Source of the DNA: Candidatus Poseidoniaceae archaeon
GTDB taxonomy: Archaea; Thermoplasmatota; Poseidoniia; Poseidoniales; Poseidoniaceae
Reading direction: 5' to 3'
Length of the DNA stretch: 11,925 nt
NCBI GenBank assembly: GCA_022451765.1
Contig: JAKUNY010000033.1
Location: 1 to 11,925 of the forward strand
The notes beneath the pieces were generated by a model. That model did not search any database. It was not told the origin of the DNA and saw nothing but the letters and a program-made list of their open reading frames with translations. How positions within the stretch are numbered: the stretch's first letter is position 1; the number at the start of each line of letters is the position of its first letter. The translations under genes were made by a program, and so were the position numbers. Shown one piece after another: positions 6,528 to 11,925 of the stretch.

Positions 6528-6880
6528 TATTCCATCGTCACAGGTTGAGTGGTCTTCCAATTCGCCGTAGCGAGTTTCTTGGCCTTACCGTCAGCGATAA
6601 TCGGAGCGATTTTATTCAGGCGCCCGTGCATTCCGTGGACCTGAAACTTGACTCGGAGCTCTGCGGTTAACGATGCTTTGAGCGCTTGCATTTGCTCATC
6701 ATCCAATTCAATGCTTGCAAGGTCTTCCCCCGATGTGATCGATGAGATCGTAAACGTCTTATTTTTGCAGGAGAGCGATGGCCTGAAGTCCATATCGTCT
6801 GGGTGATTCATCCAAACAGAAATGTCGAGAGAGAGTGTGTCTCGAATATTGACCCGACTGATTTCGACTGATTCAACCAT
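6527..6880 (-). CDS. Hypothetical soluble protein, about 117 residues
   Basis: I do not recognise this protein. From ATG at 6878-6880 it is 117 residues; an in-frame TTG at 6911-6913 would add 11. The ATG is preferred because a purine-rich GGAAGG lies ahead of it. It has no signal peptide or membrane helix. The sequence alternates short strands (VEISRVNIRDTLSLDISVWM, KTFTISSI) with one clear helix (DDEQMQALKASLTAELRV) and ends in a basic segment (DGKAKKLATANWKTT). The mixed beta/alpha pattern suggests a compact single domain. It follows the PKD lipoprotein gene by about 50 bases in the same direction and probably shares its transcript, which is the only hint of function. Confidence 0.65.
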   Translation of the reverse strand: MVESVEISRVNIRDTLSLDISVWMNHPDDMDFRPSLSCKNKTFTISSITSGEDLASIELDDEQMQALKASLTAELRVKFQVHGMHGRLNKIAPIIADGKAKKLATANWKTTQPVTME

Positions 6881-6930
6881 CCTGCTCAGTCCTTCCAAAC
6901 ACTGGCTATTCAAACCTTTTTCGTCGTATC

Positions 6931-8076
6931 CTACTCAAATGCAATTTCGGTAATGACTGGTTCATGAATGACGATTCGCAGTGTTAGCGTCCAGTCGTTT
7001 CCTGGGTCAGGGTCAGGAAGAACCTCAACTGTGGAATCTGGATTTGTTTGTAGAGCCCGTACGAACAGTCTCCAAGGAGTCTGTCCGAAGTTTTGCCCGG
7101 TTCGGTCGAGAAGCATCGTCAAAACCATCTCTTCCGAATCTGCTTCGATAACTTCGTCGAGGCCTCTTGCGTTGAGGTCATTTGCCGTTATGGTGGCTTT
7201 CGCATTCTCGGATTGTGTTATGTTGCCTCCTTCGGTTTCAGCCTCTTCTTTGAAACCATCTCCGGGAATTGAGATCATCAAGGAGAAATTGTCGTAGGGT
7301 TGGAGAATGTCGTTCTCAAGTTCAAGAACAGCCTCGAAAGAAAGAATTCTCCCTTGTTGCCCTGGCAAGATTTCTTCAGTCCATTCCTCCCCTTCGTCAA
7401 GATATTCAGACCATGATTGTTCAACAACGCGTTCTTTCCATTCAATGTTAAATTGTCTTGCCGAGACATTGATTTCGAATACTTCTGTTACAATTCCCCC
7501 TTGGCCGTCATCGATGGTTAATGATCCCACATAGACACCACTTGTATTGGTCATGAGCAATGCTTGCGATTCAATCGAATCGACATCATTTCGACCATCC
7601 CCGTCACCGTCCGTATCCGTACTCCAATCCAAATCCCATTGGTAGGATAACTCAGCAGATTCTGGGTCGGAGGACGAGGAGGCGTCGAGAAGTACTGCGT
7701 CGCCAGCTCTCGGGTTTTCGGGGTAGGTGAGTTCGATGGTTGGTACACCGTTGACGACGACCACGGTGAATGCTTCATCAACTCCTCCTTGGTCATTTTC
7801 AACTTCAAGGGAAACAGTATAAGCGCCGAAAATATCGTAAATATGCGATGTGAAACCTGTTACAGTTTCGGTTTTCTCACCATCGCCAAAGTCCCAACGG
7901 TAGGCTGTGATTATGCCCTCAATAGCGTCGGATTGGCGAGCATCAAAGGTAACCATTTCTCCTTCCTGAATGAGAAGTGGATAGGCTTCGAGTGTAGCTC
8001 GAGGCTTGGTTGTTGAATCAAAGGTTTCGAGGCATCCTGCGAGAGAAACAGTTAGGAGCACTGCGGCAAGGAACAA
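6931..8076 (-). CDS. PKD-domain surface lipoprotein (start uncertain, likely early frameshift)
   Basis: The product carries a hydrophobic signal ending LAGC, a lipobox with Cys at residue 15, so it should be a membrane-anchored, outward-facing lipoprotein. A classical PKD domain (about residues 30-108) shows YRWDFGDGE and HIYDIFGAYTVSLEVEND. A second PKD-like domain (about 112-206) shows YQWDLDW, an Asp/Gly-rich loop DTDGDGDGRNDVDS that resembles calcium sites, and LTIDDGQGG. The last ~170 residues are strand-rich and unassigned. There are at least four N-X-S/T sequons. The only in-frame start is TTG at 8074-8076, which gives a signal lacking its basic end. An ATG at 8100-8102 lies 26 bases upstream, out of frame, at ideal distance from a TATA-like box; a one-base loss would explain this. 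PKD domains mediate protein or polysaccharide contacts. Confidence 0.85.
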   Translation of the reverse strand: MFLAAVLLTVSLAGCLETFDSTTKPRATLEAYPLLIQEGEMVTFDARQSDAIEGIITAYRWDFGDGEKTETVTGFTSHIYDIFGAYTVSLEVENDQGGVDEAFTVVVVNGVPTIELTYPENPRAGDAVLLDASSSSDPESAELSYQWDLDWSTDTDGDGDGRNDVDSIESQALLMTNTSGVYVGSLTIDDGQGGIVTEVFEINVSARQFNIEWKERVVEQSWSEYLDEGEEWTEEILPGQQGRILSFEAVLELENDILQPYDNFSLMISIPGDGFKEEAETEGGNITQSENAKATITANDLNARGLDEVIEADSEEMVLTMLLDRTGQNFGQTPWRLFVRALQTNPDSTVEVLPDPDPGNDWTLTLRIVIHEPVITEIAFE

Positions 8077-8127
8077 CCCGCGAAGTCGAAGAGAATTCTC
8101 ATGACTGGCCTTGGCTCAATCTCGTCC

Positions 8128-8136
8128 TATATCTAA
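8128..8136 (-). promoter_or_regulatory. TATA-like box for the PKD lipoprotein
   Basis: The minus strand reads TTAGATATA, centred 30 bases ahead of the ATG at 8102. The spacing matches other leaderless promoters in the window and supports 8102, not the TTG at 8076, as the real start. Confidence 0.5.
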
Positions 8137-8181
8137 CCATGTTGTTGTTCTGGCCATATTTTCATCGATTCAATTGCGCGT

Positions 8182-8556
8182 TTAATCTTCCGAATCAAAA
8201 GAAACTTCGGTAGGAAGATCGCCGATGATGCTTGCGGATTCAAGATGATTTCCTAATTCATCAACCGAATTGTGTTCAATCACATTTTTTTCTGTGTAAC
8301 TCCCCATTTCAGAGTCCGATAAGACGTCGTCCACCGATGCATCATGCTCATCATAGTCTGGCGCTGGAATTGGAATCTGCGTCACTAATGCTTCGTCCTC
8401 GTTCTCAAGGATGGATGCGATTGTTGATACATCTTCTTCAAGATCTCGTTTGTACTGTTCTTCCAGCACAGGAAGCATGTTGTCCTCTTTTTCGGAATCT
8501 TCCATCGAGTCAACATTTTGTTCGCCCTTGAAAAAAAACCGACGGAAGAAACCCAT
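8182..8556 (-). CDS. Small acidic protein with basic-aromatic N-terminus
   Basis: This 124-residue protein begins with a basic, Phe-rich stretch (MGFFRRFFFKGE) that could lie on a membrane surface as an amphipathic helix. The rest is strongly acidic and low in complexity (for example DSEKEDN, RDLEEDVSTIASILENEDE, DYDEHDASVDDVLSDSE), probably disordered or a protein-interaction tail. No domain or catalytic motif is recognised. The TTTTTTTT run coding FFFK (8531-8538 on the plus strand as AAAAAAAA) is a likely slippage point. The ATG at 8554-8556 follows a TATA-like element at 8581-8590. The gene precedes the PKD lipoprotein in the same direction but each has its own TATA-like box. Confidence 0.65.
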   Translation of the reverse strand: MGFFRRFFFKGEQNVDSMEDSEKEDNMLPVLEEQYKRDLEEDVSTIASILENEDEALVTQIPIPAPDYDEHDASVDDVLSDSEMGSYTEKNVIEHNSVDELGNHLESASIIGDLPTEVSFDSED

Positions 8557-8580
8557 GCATTTCTGCTAACCTGACTCTTC

Positions 8581-8590
8581 TTTAATCTAA
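8581..8590 (-). promoter_or_regulatory. TATA-like box for the acidic protein gene
   Basis: The minus strand reads TTAGATTAAA, centred about 29 bases ahead of the ATG at 8556. It shares the TTAGAT start with the element ahead of the PKD lipoprotein. Confidence 0.45.
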
Positions 8591-8617
8591 GCGATGATTT
8601 TCCCCGAACAAGATGGT

Positions 8618-8646
8618 TCAGGCGATAGTTCTTGAATTGCGCCTGA
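8618..8646. repeat. 7-base inverted repeat ahead of the exonuclease gene
   Basis: TCAGGCG (8618-8624) and CGCCTGA (8640-8646) are perfect complements around a 15-base spacer. The right arm ends 12 bases before the exonuclease ATG at 8659. It could be an operator or, if transcription starts upstream, a leader hairpin. Confidence 0.35.
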
Positions 8647-8658
8647 GTCGAGATAGTC

Positions 8659-9474
8659 ATGGAACTGCTTGAAGGCGAACGTGTTCTCGCTTTTGATCTG
8701 GAAACCACAGGGATTAGTACATCCCGAGATCGCATCGTCCAGCTGGCACTTATTGGCTCAGATATTGATGGTACTGAGATTTCCTATGACCAGTTGGTCA
8801 ATCCTCGAAGATCCATTCCTTATGAATCGCAGCGAATCCACGGCATTTCAGATTCCGATGTCCGGGGTAAGCCTGACTTTTCGGAAATTGCAGACAAGAT
8901 CGCAGAATTGGTCGAAGGAAGTGTGCTTATCGGACACAATGTAAGACAATTCGATCTCCCGATGCTAAGAAACGAATTCTTTCGAATCGGTGCTTTGCCA
9001 CCAGAACCCAAGGCAGTTCTTGACACATTGGAAATAGTCCGGCGGCTCAAACTTCCACGCCCACATAGGCTTGGAGCACAATGCAGTCGACATGGTATTT
9101 CATTAGAAAATGCACCCCCTGCCTCTGCTGATGCCGCAGCATCGCTGTTGCTCCTTTGGAAATTAGGTCTTGATCACCCAAGTTACTTCAGAAAGTCATT
9201 AGCGGAAGTCGAACAGTGGTGTGCAACCGGCTCAACAGCGAAGGTTCAATCAGATCTTGGCCCACAACTCGATGATTTACAGCTGGTTGACCCGAATGGC
9301 ATGGTCCGTCGCGATGGGGAGCACATGGTCCTCGCTGTTGGACGTCATCGTGGACGCCATTTGGAAGAGTTGAATGACCTTGACCCTCGATATCTTCAAT
9401 GGCTCTTGTCGCCCAATGGAATTACCGATGCGAATGCAATTGAACAGATCAAAGCCTACCTGAATCAGGGATAG
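8659..9474 (+). CDS. DnaQ-like DEDD-family 3'-5' exonuclease with ExoX-like C-terminal domain
   Basis: The first ~170 residues form an RNase T/DnaQ exonuclease fold: Exo I FDLETTG (D13, E15), then RIHGISDSDV, Exo II GHNVRQFDLPML (D99), and Exo III around NAPPASADAAAS (D158). These acids bind the two metal ions that drive 3'-5' removal of nucleotides. In DEDDh enzymes the residue five before the last Asp is His; here it is Pro (P153, codon 9115-9117), so activity may be altered or a different base may serve. The tail VGRHRGRHLEELNDLDPRYLQWLL (about residues 227-250) matches the short C-terminal domain of exodeoxyribonuclease X-like proteins. Cytoplasmic, single-strand or mismatch DNA processing is likely. 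The 3' end overlaps the convergent PD-(D/E)XK nuclease gene by 26 bases. Confidence 0.88.
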   Translation: MELLEGERVLAFDLETTGISTSRDRIVQLALIGSDIDGTEISYDQLVNPRRSIPYESQRIHGISDSDVRGKPDFSEIADKIAELVEGSVLIGHNVRQFDLPMLRNEFFRIGALPPEPKAVLDTLEIVRRLKLPRPHRLGAQCSRHGISLENAPPASADAAASLLLLWKLGLDHPSYFRKSLAEVEQWCATGSTAKVQSDLGPQLDDLQLVDPNGMVRRDGEHMVLAVGRHRGRHLEELNDLDPRYLQWLLSPNGITDANAIEQIKAYLNQG

Positions 9475-10603
9475 GATTCCAAGGCAGGACATCGCACCAA
9501 GGGCCGACGCGCCATACTTCTCGATTCATCATTGCACTTCCAAGGAAGATTGGCCCCTGATGGCCATCATCCAAAAGCGCCTCAAGGACCTCCTTGCCTC
9601 GCCCATCAAAGGTTACGTTGCGCATCTGCCCGGTTGGCTCCACGCCACCAAGAGCATTTTTAGGCACACACTCTTCAATCGTTGCTGTTGAGCGCCCTTC
9701 GTCGTATTGGTGGAGAATGACGACTCCGTCTGCAAAGTCCCCTTTGTGAAGCGATTTGTTTTGATGTCGCCAATTCCACCAATGAGGGCACCATGCTTTC
9801 CAATCACAAAATCCACCACAAGACGATTTTCCCGGAGTCGGCTCAAGAGGTGTGTCGGATGGCTGTGTGGCGTTCCAAGCCTCATATGCTGCCTCAAGTA
9901 CATTTTCGCCAACAGCATCCCACTTTGAGGAGGTGTCTGTGTACCATCCCTGAGCCTGGACTGGGGGTGCTTTCTCGTTGTTTGAAAGCAGAATGTCCCG
10001 ATACATGCGCAATTGTCGATTTACTTCTGGTTTGAGTTTTCCTTGCGGTGGCTTACCGGTCTTCAAATCCGCAACGAGCCATCCACGGAGATTTCCAGAA
10101 TCGTCCACATCTGCGAGGAGAAGGTCCAATCGGCCCATGAGTTGGCCATCTTTGGTCACCAGTTCACCCTCAACTGCAATGACAAGCGATTGAATTTTCT
10201 TCCACAATGCAATCGTAACACGATCGTGGGCCAATCCCTGAACACCAACGTGCTCGAGCAACATGTTAATCGCACCTTTTTGCTGTTTTTGCGCCTCGCT
10301 GTACTTGTCTTCTTTCCAGTTCGGATGGCGCGGAGTGTCGTGAAAAATCTGTTTCTCCTCCTCCCAACGCTTTCGGAGTAAGACGTCGGCTTCACCAAGA
10401 AGCCAATTCGATTCTGCGGGCGGTCTACCGGTTAATTCAATTTGCAACAAATCCTCGATTGAAGCATGTACAGCGGTACCCAATGACGCTGCCATACCAG
10501 CTTTCCGAGGCAGCCCCTGTCGGCTTAACCAATACATCCGAGGGCAGGTCTCGTATCGGTTCCACGCCGAAGGAGAAAGACTGTGCTTACGTTCCTCGAC
10601 CAT
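9449..10603 (-). CDS. PD-(D/E)XK nuclease, Cas4/RecB-like with probable 4Fe-4S cluster
   Basis: The protein is ~384 residues from ATG at 10601-10603, chosen over GTG 10609 because GGGAG sits at good ribosome-site spacing. Numbered from the GTG, it opens with SPSAWNRYETCPRMY (C22), has GTAVH (H48), GRLDLL (D162), ADLKTG (D181, K183) and QLRMY (Q199, Y203). These are the complete RecB-family nuclease motifs, including QxxxY. Three further Cys in SCGGFCDWKAWC (C264, C268, C274) plus C22 give the spacing of the 4Fe-4S cluster of Cas4 and AddB nucleases. Residues ~290-386 form a strand-rich extra domain that might be an OB-like nucleic-acid binder (inference). No CRISPR array or cas gene is near, so a repair or end-processing role is more likely than spacer acquisition. 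Confidence 0.88.
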   Translation of the reverse strand: MVEERKHSLSPSAWNRYETCPRMYWLSRQGLPRKAGMAASLGTAVHASIEDLLQIELTGRPPAESNWLLGEADVLLRKRWEEEKQIFHDTPRHPNWKEDKYSEAQKQQKGAINMLLEHVGVQGLAHDRVTIALWKKIQSLVIAVEGELVTKDGQLMGRLDLLLADVDDSGNLRGWLVADLKTGKPPQGKLKPEVNRQLRMYRDILLSNNEKAPPVQAQGWYTDTSSKWDAVGENVLEAAYEAWNATQPSDTPLEPTPGKSSCGGFCDWKAWCPHWWNWRHQNKSLHKGDFADGVVILHQYDEGRSTATIEECVPKNALGGVEPTGQMRNVTFDGRGKEVLEALLDDGHQGPIFLGSAMMNREVWRVGPWCDVLPWNPIPDSGRL

Positions 10604-10683
10604 GAACACTCCCTGACATTGAAGGAAATGAAACCTACGCTTAGAGCCGAAAGTGTTGAATGCCTCCTTGATGAGTTTGGTTT

Positions 10684-11481
10684 ATGGAAGGAACACTTGT
10701 TAAAATTCGAGCAGACGTTGTGACGGAAGGCGCTCTTGTCATCACCTGCTTTCCAAGTGTAGGAATGGTATCAAGTGTGGTTGGCCATTACTTGATCGAT
10801 AATTTGCAATTGGAATTCGTTGGTGGAGTCGTAGACCCGCGCCTTCCTCCACTCACATTGGTTACAGATGGCAAGCCGATGCCAATTATCCGGGCTTATG
10901 CTGGGAAGCCTGAATGCAGCATTGAGGGGTGCGACAAAATTATTCTTCTAATGAGTGAACTTGTTATCCCAAGTCCACTTGTCCACGATATTGTGTGGGC
11001 CTTGTACGATTGGTCAAAAGGTTCGAAGATTCGAATGGGTATTCTGGTTGATGCATTCTCAAAAGACGGCCTTGGAGGCAACTCTGGGATTGAAGAGCCA
11101 ACCGTGGATTATGAGGATACAGAAGATACAGACCTTGTTGGCATTGGAGCGACTGATCACGTGTGTGGCATGCTGAAAGATATGGATATACCCATGCTGA
11201 CAAGCGGTGTAATACGCGGCATGAACGGTGTTTTACTCAGTGAAGCCCGTAGAAGATCCATCGACGTTATGAGCGTCATGGTTGAGGCCGGCCCCCGTTT
11301 CCCAGATGCTCGAGCTGCTGCTGCTTTGGTCAAGAAACTCAATGCAATCCTACCGACAACCCATCTTGATGATCAGCCACTTCTCGAAGAAGCTCAACTA
11401 CTCGAAGATCAGTTGAAATCGTTGCTTAGTCAAGCAGCACCAAGCGAGGCCCCATCACCTTCATCCATGCTTTACGGTTGA
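10684..11481 (+). CDS. PAC2-family proteasome assembly chaperone-like protein with HbYX tail
   Basis: The 265-residue length and the opening (GALVITCFPSVGMVSSVVGHYLIDNL, then VVDPRLPPLTLV) are those of the archaeal PAC2 family, homologues of PbaA/PbaB and of the eukaryotic PAC1-PAC2 chaperones. Later landmarks are KIILLMSELVIPSPLVHDIVWALYDW, a Gly/acidic insert (GGNSGIEEPTVDYEDTEDTD), GVIRGMNGVLLSEA and VEAGPRFPDARAAAALVKKLN. A charged C-terminal helix (LLEEAQLLEDQLKSLL) leads to a flexible Ser/Pro stretch and ends LYG. That is a hydrophobic-Tyr-X tail, the signal by which activators and chaperones dock in the pockets of the 20S proteasome alpha ring. The protein should be cytoplasmic. The 3' end overlaps the opposing membrane gene by 21 bases. 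Confidence 0.88.
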   Translation: MEGTLVKIRADVVTEGALVITCFPSVGMVSSVVGHYLIDNLQLEFVGGVVDPRLPPLTLVTDGKPMPIIRAYAGKPECSIEGCDKIILLMSELVIPSPLVHDIVWALYDWSKGSKIRMGILVDAFSKDGLGGNSGIEEPTVDYEDTEDTDLVGIGATDHVCGMLKDMDIPMLTSGVIRGMNGVLLSEARRRSIDVMSVMVEAGPRFPDARAAAALVKKLNAILPTTHLDDQPLLEEAQLLEDQLKSLLSQAAPSEAPSPSSMLYG

Positions 11482-11880
11482 AGACTTTCGAAGCAAGAGT
11501 GCTGAAATTATCAATGCAATAACGACAAAACTCATCCAAGATGGAAGGAGAAGTGTACTCTCTTTCACAAACGGAAGAAATTCAGTTAAGGAATCAGCCC
11601 TCGTGTACGTGCCTCCAAGAGAAGCTGTAAGAAGCATACAACCCGTCGAAATCGTACCGAAGGCATTGTGTAGATGTCGAGATATGCCCTCCTGATGCAT
11701 CCTCCAGCGAGCAAATAGGACCCCCAGTGCAAGTCCGCCGCCAGCCGTTGAAAGAAGCATTTTATTTGCAAGAAGGGGTGATGTGTGGGCTCCGCTTGGT
11801 GATGAATTCATTCCTGAAATGATTGCGAATGGTAGGGCGAGAAGTCCAAACAGCAAGGCTACATGCGCTGTGGAGTCCAT
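11461..11880 (-). CDS. Four-helix membrane protein, possibly running past the right edge
   Basis: From ATG at 11878-11880 the protein is 139 residues with four predicted membrane segments: about 6-24 (HVALLFGLLALPFAIISG), 40-58, 72-92 and 113-133. A His-containing stretch between helices two and three (RMHQEGISRHLHNAFGTISTG) recalls haem-binding or quinone-linked small membrane proteins, but I cannot assign a family. Upstream of the ATG the frame stays open to the window end and the codons (TLGKTPTKLAPT) are plausible protein, so the true start may lie outside. The 3' end lies inside the PAC2 gene on the other strand. Confidence 0.65.
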   Translation of the reverse strand: MDSTAHVALLFGLLALPFAIISGMNSSPSGAHTSPLLANKMLLSTAGGGLALGVLFARWRMHQEGISRHLHNAFGTISTGCMLLTASLGGTYTRADSLTEFLPFVKESTLLLPSWMSFVVIALIISALLLRKSSTVKHG

Positions 11881-11925
11881 TGTTGGTGCAAGCTTGGTTG
11901 GTGTCTTTCCTAGCGTAAAGACGGA

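Noticed and set aside
8385..8735. 116-codon minus-strand open frame across the exonuclease promoter
   Set aside because: It overlaps the acidic protein in another frame, has Ser/Arg-rich composition typical of a shadow frame, and would cover the start of the exonuclease gene.
10013..10381. 122-codon plus-strand open frame inside the nuclease gene
   Set aside because: The opposite strand has complete catalytic and cysteine motifs over the same stretch, and this frame has no recognisable domain or ribosome site.
9449..10603. Cas4-like nuclease as sign of a CRISPR-Cas locus
   Set aside because: There is no repeat-spacer array and no other cas-like gene in the window; Cas4-like nucleases are widespread outside CRISPR in archaea.

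Overview
The window looks like an ordinary chromosomal stretch of an archaeon, most likely a planktonic euryarchaeon of the Marine Group II / Poseidoniales type (inference). It carries a PAC2-family proteasome-assembly chaperone ending in a HbYX-type tail, two lipobox-bearing surface proteins (one with a PKD domain), TATA-like boxes about 26-30 bases ahead of several start codons (a leaderless pattern), and several possible TTG/GTG starts. Genes are tightly packed on both strands. I see no integrase, transposase, CRISPR array or phage module.

Layout. Positions 1-823 (+): the 3' end of a winged-helix-like protein, then a pentapeptide-repeat protein. 805-1819 (-): a hotdog-fold acyl-CoA thioesterase overlapping a four-helix membrane protein. 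1918-1994 (+): tRNA-Arg(GCG) with its own TATA-like box and an encoded CCA. 1997-3592 (-): a HAD-IB phosphatase followed by an unrecognised protein. 3677-5803 (+): a large lipoprotein-MFS fusion, split by one in-frame TAA. 5882-6148 (+): a small two-helix membrane protein with a clear TATA-like box. 6197-8556 (-): a small winged-helix-like protein, a protein of unknown function, a PKD-domain lipoprotein and a small acidic protein. 8659-9474 (+): a DnaQ-type exonuclease with an ExoX-like C-terminal domain, converging on 9449-10603 (-), a Cas4/RecB-like iron-sulphur PD-(D/E)XK nuclease. 10684-11481 (+): the PAC2 chaperone, converging on a four-helix membrane protein at the right edge.

Functional links are modest: two convergent nucleases suggest DNA repair or processing, the thioesterase and HAD-IB phosphatase may touch lipid metabolism, and the two lipoproteins belong to the cell surface. 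The points most worth checking are the nonsense codon in the MFS fusion, the His-to-Pro change in the third exonuclease motif, a probable early frameshift in the PKD lipoprotein, the HbYX tail of the PAC2 protein, and a perfect palindrome at the start of the small DNA-binding-like gene. I found no convincing evidence of a wholly new multi-gene system.
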